DNA from: Filomicrobium sp.
GTDB lineage: Bacteria > Pseudomonadota > Alphaproteobacteria > Rhizobiales > Hyphomicrobiaceae
Assembly: GCA_029287535.1 (NCBI GenBank)
Contig: JARFQY010000264.1
Location: 1 to 64,000, forward strand
Direction: 5' to 3'
DNA length: 64,000 nucleotides
Shown: positions 27,182-35,756 of the stretch, in pieces
Position numbering within the stretch: the first letter of the stretch is position 1
Layout: each line of letters begins with the position of its first letter
Made by a program: the position numbers and the translations under genes
The notes under the pieces: model-generated
Told to the model about the DNA's origin: nothing
Seen by the model: only the letters and a program-made list of their open reading frames with translations
The model's database searches: none

Positions 27182-28012
27182 ATGCTGATGATTGGCACTT
27201 TGATTGCGCTGGCTTGTATCGTCCTTGTTGTCATTGTGGGATCGCCGTTCCTGGAACGCGGACTGATGTACGCGCCGGACCCGACCTACATGAAGCCCGA
27301 ACGGGCCGGCCTAAGCGGCTTCCATGAGGAGATTTTAGAGACAGCCGACGGTGAAGAGCTGATCACCTGGTATTCGCCGGCGCAGCGTGGGCAGCCGACG
27401 CTGCTTTACATTCACGGCAACGCCGGAACGCTGGCCGATCGGGCCGAGCGGATTTCCAACTACCAGTCCCATGGACGCGGCGTGTTGATTATGAGCTACC
27501 GGGGCTATTCGGGATCCACGGGTCGCCCGTCTGAGAGGGCAAACGTATCCGATGCCGTGCTGGCCTATGATACGCTGAGAGGATGGGGCGTCGAGCCTGA
27601 GGATATCATTGTTTACGGGGAGTCGATTGGGTCGGGCATTGCGGTTCAAGTGGCAAAGCAGCGCCCCATCTCGGGGTTGGTTTTGGACGCTCCGTACACC
27701 TCAATCGTCGACGTTGCCGAGCTTCATTATCCCTATCTTCCCGGACGCCTTATGATGCGGGACCGCTATGAGACATTGCGCCACTTAAAAAAGGTGGAAG
27801 CGCCTCTACTCGTGATCCATGGCGAAATTGACCAGATAATCCCCGTTGAGATGGGTCGCAAGGTGGCGGCGAGCGCGCCAGGGCCCGCGGAAATCGTTAC
27901 GTTTCCAGAGGCGGGGCATACCGATCACTTCCTTTATGGCTCCTATGAAGCCATCAATGAGTGGATCGACAGGCGGCGCCGTCAAAGCAAGCCGATGGCG
28001 GAAGCCGGCTGA
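27182..28012 (+). CDS. Alpha/beta hydrolase, BEM46/ABHD13-like (copy 2)
   Basis: This is a 276-residue paralogue of the gene at 25553. It shares the membrane anchor (MIGTLIALACIVLVVIVGSP), YIHGNAGTLADR, MSYRGYSGSTGRPSE, the Ser elbow GESIGSG, DAPYTSIVDVAELHYPYLPG, Asp in HGEIDQIIP and His in PEAGHTDHF. ATG 27182 has an upstream G-rich ribosome-binding site; ATG 27158 and 27188 are alternatives. It converges with rpsU, separated by a terminator. Substrate unknown. Confidence 0.82.
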   Translation: MLMIGTLIALACIVLVVIVGSPFLERGLMYAPDPTYMKPERAGLSGFHEEILETADGEELITWYSPAQRGQPTLLYIHGNAGTLADRAERISNYQSHGRGVLIMSYRGYSGSTGRPSERANVSDAVLAYDTLRGWGVEPEDIIVYGESIGSGIAVQVAKQRPISGLVLDAPYTSIVDVAELHYPYLPGRLMMRDRYETLRHLKKVEAPLLVIHGEIDQIIPVEMGRKVAASAPGPAEIVTFPEAGHTDHFLYGSYEAINEWIDRRRRQSKPMAEAG

Positions 28013-28024
28013 GGCGAGCTGCAC

Positions 28025-28058
28025 GCAAAAAAGCCGGCACAATCGCGTGCGCCGGCTT
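28025..28058 (-). terminator. Rho-independent terminator of rpsU
   Basis: AAGCCGGC (28031-28038) pairs with GCCGGCTT (28051-28058). Read on the minus strand the stem is followed by TTTTTT, ideally placed after the rpsU stop at 28096. It may also stop rightward transcription of the alpha/beta hydrolase gene. Confidence 0.88.
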
Positions 28059-28095
28059 AACCCATACGGATCCCATTCCTGCCCCTGCCGGTTTA

Positions 28096-28329
28096 TTACC
28101 GGCTGCGGGTCTTGCCTTTCGAAGGCAAGAGACCTTCGCGTTGCGCGCGTTTGCGGGCGAGCTTGCGGGCGCGGCGAATGGCCTCGGCCTTTTCGCGTGC
28201 ACGCTTTTCGGATGGCTTTTCGTAGTAATTCCGGAGCTTCATCTCACGGAAGATACCCTCACGCTGCATTTTCTTCTTCAGCGCCTTAAGGGCTTGATCG
28301 ACATTGTTATCGCGAACGAGAACCTGCAC
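28096..28329 (-). CDS. rpsU: 30S ribosomal protein S21
   Basis: This is a 77-residue S21 starting at GTG 28329 ([10 protein letters not shown] at the N-terminus), with AAAGGA and AGGGAT just upstream; the frame is open to 28410. It contains the family core [31 protein letters not shown] and a basic C-terminal tail. S21 assists mRNA start selection on the small subunit. It is followed by a strong terminator and probably monocistronic. Confidence 0.93.
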   Translation of the reverse strand: MQVLVRDNNVDQALKALKKKMQREGIFREMKLRNYYEKPSEKRAREKAEAIRRARKLARKRAQREGLLPSKGKTRSR

Positions 28330-28487
28330 GCGTATCCCTATCCTTTCGTTGAGCAGTCGCTGACAGCTATTGAAGTATGAGTCGCTGGTCAGGCCCTGGG
28401 CCCGTTCCACAGCGGTTAAACTTGTACGGATTGCGGACGGGATAACACGTCCGGGACCCGATTGTCCACTTGGTTCGAAACCACCTT

Positions 28488-29573
28488 TCAGCTCTGGGTC
28501 TTTGGGGAGACACTGGTGAAATGCCCCATTTTGCGGCCCGGGCGGGCTTCTCGCTTGCCATAGACATGGAGGCAGGTGTCTGAATCGGCCGCCAGCGCCT
28601 GCCAGTCGTTGACGTCCGCACCTATGAGATTGGTCATCACCGCGTCGACGCTGCGATCCGTTGGCGCAATTGGCCAGCCCGAAACCGCACGAATATGGTT
28701 CTCAAACTGGCAAACGGGGCAGGCATCCAGCGTCCAGTGACCGGAATTGTGGACCCGAGGCGCCATTTCGTTAACGACCAGTGGGGCCTCGGCGTCGGCG
28801 CCAACGAAGAACAACTCAACCGCAAGAACGCCTACGTAATCAAGCGCGCCGGCGATCCGCTCGGCGATCTCGACTGCCTTGCTGGCGATCGAGGAAGGCA
28901 GCGGGCTGGGCACGGTCGAGGTGGCCAGGATACCGTCGACGTGCGTGTTAATGGGGATGTCGTAGCTCACGGTATTCCCACCGAGATCCCGGACGAGAAT
29001 GACCGAGACCTCATACTCAAAGTCGACGAAGCCCTCCAAGATTGCCGGCGCGCGGCCAACCTGATCGAGTGCTGTGGCGGCGTCGGAGGGTGCCGCGATG
29101 CGCACTTGGCCTTTTCCGTCATAACCGAAGCGGCGGGTCTTCAAGAGTGCGGGCGTGCCGATTTGCTGCAAAGCATGCGTCAGGTCGGCATCGCTATCGA
29201 TGGTGGCGAAGGGGGCAACGGGCAGACCGAGGCTTGCAACGAACTGTTTCTCAACGAGACGGTCCTGAGCAACTTCAAGGGCGCGGGCGCCGGGGCGCAC
29301 CGGCTTTTCTGCGGCTGCAGCAGCGGCGGCGGCGAGCGGAACGTTTTCAAATTCGTAGGTGACGACGTCGACTTCGCGGGCCCAGGCGGCGATTGCTTTG
29401 GTATCCTCGTAGGACCCGACGGTGTGGCGGCTGGCGACATCGAATGCGGGACCGGTAGCGTCAGAGTAGATATGCACTTGCTGGCCCAACTGCGCAGCGG
29501 CGACCGCCAACATGCGGCCGAGCTGGCCACTTCCCAGAATTCCAATCACCGATCCGGGGGCAAGCGCGCTCAT
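28488..29573 (-). CDS. purK: N5-carboxyaminoimidazole ribonucleotide synthase
   Basis: This 361-residue ATP-grasp enzyme carboxylates AIR in purine synthesis. It shows [30 protein letters not shown], the phosphate loop [15 protein letters not shown]-grasp residues in LAVELFF, and [14 protein letters not shown]. It lies six bases downstream of purE in the usual purE-purK pair, and its product feeds PurE. Confidence 0.96.
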   Translation of the reverse strand: MSALAPGSVIGILGSGQLGRMLAVAAAQLGQQVHIYSDATGPAFDVASRHTVGSYEDTKAIAAWAREVDVVTYEFENVPLAAAAAAAAEKPVRPGARALEVAQDRLVEKQFVASLGLPVAPFATIDSDADLTHALQQIGTPALLKTRRFGYDGKGQVRIAAPSDAATALDQVGRAPAILEGFVDFEYEVSVILVRDLGGNTVSYDIPINTHVDGILATSTVPSPLPSSIASKAVEIAERIAGALDYVGVLAVELFFVGADAEAPLVVNEMAPRVHNSGHWTLDACPVCQFENHIRAVSGWPIAPTDRSVDAVMTNLIGADVNDWQALAADSDTCLHVYGKREARPGRKMGHFTSVSPKTQS

Positions 29574-29579
29574 AATCCT

Positions 29580-30104
29580 TCAGGTTTCGTTGTCGTCGGA
29601 AGGGAACTCCGCAACGGCTTCGGTTTGGCGCTGACGCCAATCCGCGATTCGTTGACTCAAGCCAGTGTCTTCGAGCGCTAGAATTTGTGCGGCCATGAGG
29701 GCTGCGTTGGCGGCACCGGGTTCGCCGATCGCCAGGGTGCCGACGGGGACGCCGCAGGGCATCTGAACAATCGAGTACAGGCTATCAAGACCACGCATCG
29801 ATCGTGATTTTATCGGTACGCCAAACACAGGAAGGAGTGACATTGATGCGGTCATGCCCGGAAGGTGTGCGGCGCCGCCAGCGCCGGCGATGATGACCTT
29901 CAGTCCGCGCGACTGAGCTTGCTTTGCATAATCATAGAGCCGGTCAGGCGTGCGGTGCGCTGATACAATGCGGGCTTCGTAAGGGACCAGCAACTCGTCA
30001 AGCAGGGCGGCCGCACGTTTCATCGTCGGCCAGTCGGACTGACTGCCCATAATGATGCCGACGAGGGCTTCGGCTCGACCACTTCTGGCGGCGTTTTCGC
30101 TCAT
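29580..30104 (-). CDS. purE: N5-carboxyaminoimidazole ribonucleotide mutase
   Basis: This is a 174-residue class I PurE from ATG 30104, preceded by CGGAG; the frame continues to 30122. It contains the GSQSDWPTM substrate motif, SAHRTP with the catalytic His, and [14 protein letters not shown]. It converts N5-CAIR to CAIR. It is the first gene of purEK; its promoter should lie in the 290-base gap shared with the divergent CBS gene. Confidence 0.95.
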   Translation of the reverse strand: MSENAARSGRAEALVGIIMGSQSDWPTMKRAAALLDELLVPYEARIVSAHRTPDRLYDYAKQAQSRGLKVIIAGAGGAAHLPGMTASMSLLPVFGVPIKSRSMRGLDSLYSIVQMPCGVPVGTLAIGEPGAANAALMAAQILALEDTGLSQRIADWRQRQTEAVAEFPSDDNET

Positions 30105-30394
30105 TCGCGCTCCGAATGGCATGAATGCAAGGACGTGAACCGGAAAGACGTTCTGTTTACTTTTGCTGGCCTGCAGCGAATCTCTTAACGGCCCGAGAAA
30201 GCGGGCCTTCTAAACGACGCGGGGGGCGGACGCAAGCGTGAAGTTTCTTGCGCAGCGGAAATATGAACGCGTTTCCATTCACTCTGGCGCGCAGACTGAA
30301 GTTGCCGAGAGCAGGTGGGATGCCTAGTGTTAGATAAGGGCGCTACCGATGAACCATAAGCGCCGACCGCGACGTCGGCGAATGGAGCCGCGTC

Positions 30395-30829
30395 ATGCTG
30401 GTCTCAGACATTCTCAAGGAGAAGGGCCACACTATTCGCACTGTGCCGCCCACCCTCACAATCGGTGAACTCTCCAATCGACTTCGCACCGAAAAAGTTG
30501 GCGCCATGATCGTCTCGATCGATGGGCGCAGCCTCGATGGTATCATCAGTGAGCGCGATATCGTTCATGGTCTTGCCGATCATGGTGCACATCTTGACTC
30601 GGTTCCCGTTGCCGAACTCTGCACCAGTGCCGTGCATACATGCCGGCCTGACGACTCGGTTGGCAAGGTCGCACGGCTGATGACGGTCAGGCGCGTGCGT
30701 CATGTGCCGGTGGTGCAAGACGACAGACTGGTCGGGATAGTCAGCATCGGCGACGTCCTGAAACATCGTCTCGTCGAGGTCCAACTGGAAGCGAATGTTC
30801 TTCGCGATGTCGCGATCGCGGTGAGATAG
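30395..30829 (+). CDS. Tandem CBS-domain protein
   Basis: This 144-residue stand-alone CBS pair has repeat 1 at about residues 8-65 (ending GIISERDIVHGLADHG) and repeat 2 at about 74-130 (RRVRHVPVVQDDRLVGIVSI, then GDVL). Such proteins bind adenine nucleotides and act as energy or redox sensors. There is no catalytic partner domain. It is divergent from purE and convergent with the DNA ligase eight bases away. Confidence 0.88.
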   Translation: MLVSDILKEKGHTIRTVPPTLTIGELSNRLRTEKVGAMIVSIDGRSLDGIISERDIVHGLADHGAHLDSVPVAELCTSAVHTCRPDDSVGKVARLMTVRRVRHVPVVQDDRLVGIVSIGDVLKHRLVEVQLEANVLRDVAIAVR

Positions 30830-30837
30830 GCTGGCGG

Positions 30838-32433
30838 TCAAAGCAGCGCTTTCACCGTTGCAAGCGTATCGGCTTCGTTTGCGGGCTTGTCCCATCGTAT
30901 GCGCGCGATGCGGGGGAACCGCATGGCGATACCAGATTTGTGACGGCTTGAAAGCTGGACGGCATCGAAGGCGACTTCAAGGACCAGTTTGGGTTCGACG
31001 GCGCGGACAGGCCCGAAACGGTCAGTCGTATTGTTGCGGACGAAACGATCCAGTTCCCGGAGTTCTTCGTCGGTGAAGCCCGAGTAGGCTTTGCCGACAG
31101 GAACGAGCCGCACTTCGCCCGGCTCAAGTGCCGCTGAGCTATCATCGACCCAGACGCCGAACGTGTAATCAGAGTAGTACGACGAGCGCTTGCCGGACCC
31201 GCGCTGGGCATACATCAATACGCAATCGAGGGTGAGTGGTGCGCGCTTCCACTTCCACCAATGTCCCTTGGGGCGACCGGCGATATAGGGGCTCGACTTC
31301 CGCTTGAGCATCAGGCCCTCGATACCGCTGGCACGCGTTTTGGACCAGATTTCCGACAGGGCGTGAAAGTCCGCGAATGGCACCTGTTCCGAAAGATCGG
31401 TCAGGGGTGCGGGCGCATTCGCATACCATGCCTCCAAGCGGCGCCGGCGTTCCTCAAAGGGCAATTCGCGCAGGTCGTCATCACCTTCCAGCAGCAAATC
31501 ATAGAGCCGCACGTGGGCTGGAAACTCTCGCAGTTGGCGCGCCGATACGGTTTTTCGATTCAGGCGTTGCTGCAGGTCGTTGAAGGGGGCGACTTCTTCG
31601 TCGCGCACGACCAGCAATTCTCCATCGAGTACGCAATGGCGTCCGGTGAAGGCCGACGCGATGTCTGGGAAAGCACGTGAGATGTCGTCGCCGGTTCTTG
31701 AGAACAGGCGCATATCGCCGCCTACCGCCGCGATCTGTACGCGGATGCCATCCCATTTCCATTCGGCTGCAAGGTCCGTTGGATCGAGCTGTGGCCAATC
31801 ACTGTCTTCGATCGGATGCGCAAGCATCATTGGCCGGAATACCGGTCGGCCGCCCGGATCAGGCCGGTCGGCTGTGCCATCAAGCCAGGCAAACAGGTCC
31901 AGATAAGGCGGGTCCAGCGCATGCCAGACCTCTTCGATTTCGCCGACTTCGCGGGTGAACGCCTGGGCTATGGCGGTTTTCGCTAGTCTGGCCGAAACGC
32001 CAACCCGGGGTGCGCCTCCCAAAAGTTTGAGGAGGGCGAAGCGACCCGAAATGTCGAGGCGATCGAGGGTGTTCGAAAGAAGCTTCGGAATGTCATTTCT
32101 CGAGACGGTTTCGAAGTCGGCGACGACGGCAGCGAGCGCCGGCGGGTCATAGCCTCTCACTTGTTCGGGCCAGAGCAGGGAGACGGTCTCGGCAGTGTCG
32201 CCGACGTAATCGCGGGACAAGCGATAAAGTTGCGGATCGACCGTGGCGGACAGGAGTTCCGGAAGGATGCGGCGCAGGGGTAGTGAAAACGGCAGCCCAT
32301 CGGTCAGCGCGGCAAGCGCCCAGCCTCGGTCCGGGTCCGGTGTGGTCTGAAAGTAGTGCGCCAGTAGAGCCAGCTTGCGATTGCGGCTTTGCGTGTATGC
32401 AAGATTGTCCAGAAGACGGGCGAAACGCTGCAT
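30838..32433 (-). CDS. ATP-dependent DNA ligase (cisplatin-damage-response LigC type)
   Basis: This 531-residue ligase has an N-terminal DNA-binding domain, the adenylation motif EWKWDGIRVQ with nucleophile Lys226, GLMLKRKSSPY, KWKR and a C-terminal OB domain ending in RFPRIARIRWDKP. It belongs to the bacterial ligase family paired with an MBL-fold exonuclease and, in many genomes, the Lhr helicase and a metallophosphatase, and linked to crosslink tolerance. Here it follows the exonuclease by five bases. Neither lhr nor pdeM is adjacent. Confidence 0.92.
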   Translation of the reverse strand: MQRFARLLDNLAYTQSRNRKLALLAHYFQTTPDPDRGWALAALTDGLPFSLPLRRILPELLSATVDPQLYRLSRDYVGDTAETVSLLWPEQVRGYDPPALAAVVADFETVSRNDIPKLLSNTLDRLDISGRFALLKLLGGAPRVGVSARLAKTAIAQAFTREVGEIEEVWHALDPPYLDLFAWLDGTADRPDPGGRPVFRPMMLAHPIEDSDWPQLDPTDLAAEWKWDGIRVQIAAVGGDMRLFSRTGDDISRAFPDIASAFTGRHCVLDGELLVVRDEEVAPFNDLQQRLNRKTVSARQLREFPAHVRLYDLLLEGDDDLRELPFEERRRRLEAWYANAPAPLTDLSEQVPFADFHALSEIWSKTRASGIEGLMLKRKSSPYIAGRPKGHWWKWKRAPLTLDCVLMYAQRGSGKRSSYYSDYTFGVWVDDSSAALEPGEVRLVPVGKAYSGFTDEELRELDRFVRNNTTDRFGPVRAVEPKLVLEVAFDAVQLSSRHKSGIAMRFPRIARIRWDKPANEADTLATVKALL

Positions 32434-32438
32434 GAGAG

Positions 32439-33491
32439 CTAGTCACCCTCGTCCTCAAATCCAACCAGGGTCAGAGCGCGGGCCGAGATGCCCATCAGCC
32501 CCAGTTGGTGGACCAGCGCATCCTCGCGGCCGTGGGTGACCCAGACCTCTTGAGCACCGGTCTGCTCGATGGTTTCGATCAGCTCCGGCCAATCCGCATG
32601 GTCGGAGACAATCAAGGGAAGCTCAACGCCGCGTTGGCGGGCGCGGCCGCGGACTCGCATCCAGCCGCTGGCGAATGCCGTTGCAGGGTCGGCAAAACGG
32701 CGGGACCAACGGTCTGCCAGAGCCGACGGCGGGCACATCACCAGCTGGCCGGCGTAGTCCCGGCGGCGAGCAGCCTTCTCGGTCTCAATGGTGCTGACGG
32801 GCCCCATCGGGATGCCGCACTGCTGGTAGAATTCCGTCAGCTGAACCAGCGCGCCATGCAGGTGGATCGTCTGGTCGAACCCCGCCTGGCGCAGTAACGC
32901 GATCATGCGCTGGCATTTGCCGAGGCCGTATACGCCCAGCATGTGGGTCCGGTCTGGCTGTTGACGAATAGCCCCTACAAGACGATGGGCCTCCCTGTCG
33001 GCGGGCTCGTGGCGGAATACGGGAAGCGCGAATGTCGCCTCGGTCACGAAGATATCGCAAGGCACGAGTTCAAATGGTTCGCAGGTGGGATCAGCAGCAC
33101 GCTTATAGTCGCCGGAAATGACGACGCGTGTCCCAGCACGTTCGATGATGATCTGCGCGGAGCCGAGAATATGCCCCGCTGGAACGAACCTGACGCTGAC
33201 GCCGTTCACCGAGTTGGTTTCGCCATAGCGGACGGTCTGGAACATGCCGGCGCAGCCGTCGCCGTAGCGTATTTTCATTATGGAGATCGTTTCGGCTGTC
33301 GCCAGCACGGCGCCGTGCCCGCTGCGGGCATGATCCGCATGTCCGTGCGTTATCAGCGCCTTATCCACAGGTTTGTTCGGATCAATGAAGAAACCACCGG
33401 GCTCGCAGAAGAGTCCCTCCGGACGTGGGTAGAGCCAACGTTCGGCAGGGTGTCGTTTGCCCAGAGGCAGCGGTCTGGAAGACGTCTGCAT
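32439..33491 (-). CDS. Ligase-associated DNA exonuclease (metallo-beta-lactamase fold)
   Basis: This is a 350-residue protein from ATG 33491; an in-frame TTG at 33503 is possible. It has the MBL/beta-CASP motif HGHADHARSGH starting at His49, HILGSAQI, SGDYKRAADPTCEP, and TEATFALP. The family (similar to SNM1/Artemis-type nucleases) processes DNA ends for its partner ligase, encoded immediately downstream. Motif residues for two metals appear intact. Confidence 0.92.
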   Translation of the reverse strand: MQTSSRPLPLGKRHPAERWLYPRPEGLFCEPGGFFIDPNKPVDKALITHGHADHARSGHGAVLATAETISIMKIRYGDGCAGMFQTVRYGETNSVNGVSVRFVPAGHILGSAQIIIERAGTRVVISGDYKRAADPTCEPFELVPCDIFVTEATFALPVFRHEPADREAHRLVGAIRQQPDRTHMLGVYGLGKCQRMIALLRQAGFDQTIHLHGALVQLTEFYQQCGIPMGPVSTIETEKAARRRDYAGQLVMCPPSALADRWSRRFADPATAFASGWMRVRGRARQRGVELPLIVSDHADWPELIETIEQTGAQEVWVTHGREDALVHQLGLMGISARALTLVGFEDEGD

Positions 33492-33552
33492 TGTGGTTGG
33501 CAAACGTTGATTGATTGTGTTGCGAATTGGTCACATATGGTGTGGCAGACCC

Positions 33553-33759
33553 TCAGGCAATAATGTCCGGGGTCAGCTGATCTTCGACAGTGCGGATGCG
33601 GTCTTTCAGGGCGAGTTTTTCCTTTTTCAGCCGCTTAATCGTGAGTTGGTCAGCGGCGCCGGAAAGTTCAAGCTCCGCGATCTCCTCATCAAGCGAACGG
33701 TGGCGCTGTTGCAGCGACACCAGATCATCGCGCAATTTCTGCTCTTGCTCGCGGTCCAT
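33553..33759 (-). CDS. DUF465 (YdcH-like) small coiled-coil protein
   Basis: This 68-residue helical protein has a DDLVSLQQRHRSLDEEIAEL segment followed by IKRLKKEKLALKDRIRTVED, the typical DUF465 two-helix pattern. Function unknown, though such proteins are abundant in alphaproteobacteria. It is divergent from a second DUF465 gene at 34019. Confidence 0.82.
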   Translation of the reverse strand: MDREQEQKLRDDLVSLQQRHRSLDEEIAELELSGAADQLTIKRLKKEKLALKDRIRTVEDQLTPDIIA

Positions 33760-34018
33760 GTGTTCTTCGTGCAGCTCTCATCCCATGCACCCGTAACTAT
33801 CGGCCTGTTCGCAGGTTTCCGCAAGTCAGGACTGAGAAGGTTGACGTCTGAATACCGCCATGAGTCACTAGGTCGCAGACGGCCAAACGGTCCGCGATGG
33901 GGCGCGTTGTGAGGGGCCTTTTAGGGTAATGACAAAATGTGAGGCCGCGGCCAATGGACATTCCGAAAATGATCTGTCACGTTTTATATGTCATGAAACC
34001 GCGAATGGAGGAGCAAGG

Positions 34019-34195
34019 ATGTCGCTTGAAGGTCATCTTGCAGAACTCACTGAGAAACACCGCCTTCTTGACGAGCAGATAGTTGAAGAGGCCGCTAGGC
34101 CCGGGTCCGATGACGTCGTCGTTCGACGGATGAAACAGGAAAAACTGAAGCTTAAAGAAGAGATTGAGCGTCTTAAACACGTGACGCGACACTAG
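34019..34195 (+). CDS. DUF465 (YdcH-like) small coiled-coil protein, second copy
   Basis: This is a 58-residue protein from ATG 34019, preceded by GGAGGAGCAAGG; the open frame upstream to 33929 is not conserved-looking. It shows LTEKHRLLDEQIVEEA then RRMKQEKLKLKEEIERLK, the same helical hairpin as the divergent gene at 33553. The two are separated by 259 bases that should hold both promoters. Confidence 0.82.
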   Translation: MSLEGHLAELTEKHRLLDEQIVEEAARPGSDDVVVRRMKQEKLKLKEEIERLKHVTRH

Positions 34196-34272
34196 TCTCA
34201 ATCCCCTTGACCGCAGCGGCCGCTCGGCCTTCACAAAAGGCTGCGGGTACCATTTTCAGGTTCATACTGGCG

Positions 34273-34296
34273 GATGCGCAAGCGGGCTTGCGCGTC
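34273..34296. terminator. Compact hairpin between convergent genes
   Basis: GCGCAAGC (34276-34283) pairs with GCTTGCGC (34286-34293) around a two-base loop, extended by three further pairs including one wobble. It lies between the DUF465 gene and the GH3 gene, so it may block read-through in both directions. No T-run is present on either side. Confidence 0.4.
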
Positions 34297-34328
34297 CGGA
34301 GGTTGGCGGTCTGGCTCTTGTCCAAGAG

Positions 34329-35612
34329 CTATTCGACGCGTGCTGATCGATGTGGTGCGGGCTTGGGGATCGGCATGTCTTCCGGCCACAGTTGAGTTCG
34401 AGGCGAGAACCGCGCGGCATGTTTGTCGAGGCGTGCGCGGCTTTCGGCGAGTGCGGACTCGTTGAATTCGCCGCGCTCGTGGGCTTTCAGCATGGCGTAG
34501 AGGACGTGATAGACGAGATCGCCATCAGCGGTCAGCAAGATGATGTCGACGCCAGCTCGCAATGCGTCGACGGAGGCCTTGCCGATGCCGCCTGGACGCC
34601 GATTGATGGCCCCCATGTCGAGATCGTCGGTAATGATCAGGCCATCGTAGTCCCATTCTTCACGCAGCAGCCCCGTAATCACCGAACTTGACGCCGACGC
34701 AGGATTGTCCTTGTCGACGGCTTCCAGCTTGGCATGTCCGATCATCATGGCGGCGGGCGTGGTGGCGGTGAGGCTCCAAAAAGGGATCCAGTCGGCGGCC
34801 TCGAGTTCCTCGCGCGATTTGGTTAACGAGGCTTGGCGGATGTGGGTGTCCGTCTTGACGCCCTCCAGTCCGGGGAAGTGTTTCAAAGTGCACAGAACGC
34901 GCCAGCTGGCGAGCGCGTTGCAGTAGGTTTCAGCAGCCTCGATTATGAGATCTGGGTCATTTGAGATTGCGCGCCGGATCAGGTGTGTTCTGCGGTCCCG
35001 GCGCAGACGCTTCTTGGGCTTCAAGTCAACGACGGGCGCGAAGTTCAAATTGACGCCGAGTTCGGAAAGTCCGACGGCCTGCGTTTCGGCGAAGTTGCGG
35101 GTGATTTCCTCACGCTCTTCGGCTGTCTCGACCCGGCGCAACTTCCGGCCAAGCGATTTCTGGCGACGCAACGGAGGGGAGAGATGCGCGACCAAGCCAC
35201 CCTCCTGATCGGTCGCGATCCATAGTGGGCGGAGCGTGTTTCCCTTCGCAAGCTCCCGGAACCGCTTGAACTCCCGGGCCAGGCGTCCGCGTGAGCGCCT
35301 GCGGGCATTGCGCCGGGTGACGAACACCCCGCCGATGGCCCCGCGCTTCAGCAATGGTGTCAGCTGTCTGCCGCGATGATAGCCGATGATGACGTGGCTG
35401 CCGAATTTGCGGAGGAGATCAGGCGGCGCCGCGAGAACGGCCCGTTTCTTCGCCGCAAGCGAGACCTTCTTTTCCGAAGCGAGTGCCCACGCGGGTGCGC
35501 TGATTATCGCCAGCGCCGCAACGCAAGCGAGAATTGCAGTGGCGGCCCACTGGAAGCGTTGGCTTGGAAAAATGCCGTGGAGGCACGTTATGGGACCTTT
35601 CAAGCCGGGCAA
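34329..35612 (-). CDS. Glycoside hydrolase family 3 protein, beta-N-acetylhexosaminidase (NagZ-like)
   Basis: This 427-residue exported GH3 enzyme has an N-terminal signal (WAATAILACVAALAIISAPAWA), then the TIM barrel with ATDQEGG (134-139), the signature CTLKHFPGLEGVKTDTH (Lys244, His245, His257) and the nucleophile region TDDLDMGAI. NagZ-type enzymes remove GlcNAc from muropeptides. Classical NagZ is cytoplasmic, whereas this one is predicted to be secreted and carries a basic linker (RRNARRRSRGR). Peptidoglycan recycling or a secreted hexosaminidase role are both possible. Confidence 0.85.
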   Translation of the reverse strand: MPGLKGPITCLHGIFPSQRFQWAATAILACVAALAIISAPAWALASEKKVSLAAKKRAVLAAPPDLLRKFGSHVIIGYHRGRQLTPLLKRGAIGGVFVTRRNARRRSRGRLAREFKRFRELAKGNTLRPLWIATDQEGGLVAHLSPPLRRQKSLGRKLRRVETAEEREEITRNFAETQAVGLSELGVNLNFAPVVDLKPKKRLRRDRRTHLIRRAISNDPDLIIEAAETYCNALASWRVLCTLKHFPGLEGVKTDTHIRQASLTKSREELEAADWIPFWSLTATTPAAMMIGHAKLEAVDKDNPASASSSVITGLLREEWDYDGLIITDDLDMGAINRRPGGIGKASVDALRAGVDIILLTADGDLVYHVLYAMLKAHERGEFNESALAESRARLDKHAARFSPRTQLWPEDMPIPKPAPHRSARVE

Positions 35613-35756
35613 CCTCAGATCCGTTGGCGATGCGTGCTGCGTGTCGTCGAATCTTCACGCGCGGAAACTAACACGTGCGGCGAGCGAAGATCTGCATTGT
35701 GTAACGCATAAGGTGTAGCAGGCTTGCTAAGGCTTGTTTAACAGCGTCGGCCCGAA

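Noticed and set aside
28695-29681. Plus-strand open frame of 328 codons over purK and part of purE
   Set aside because: It is antisense to two well-conserved enzymes, so only a reading-frame artefact.
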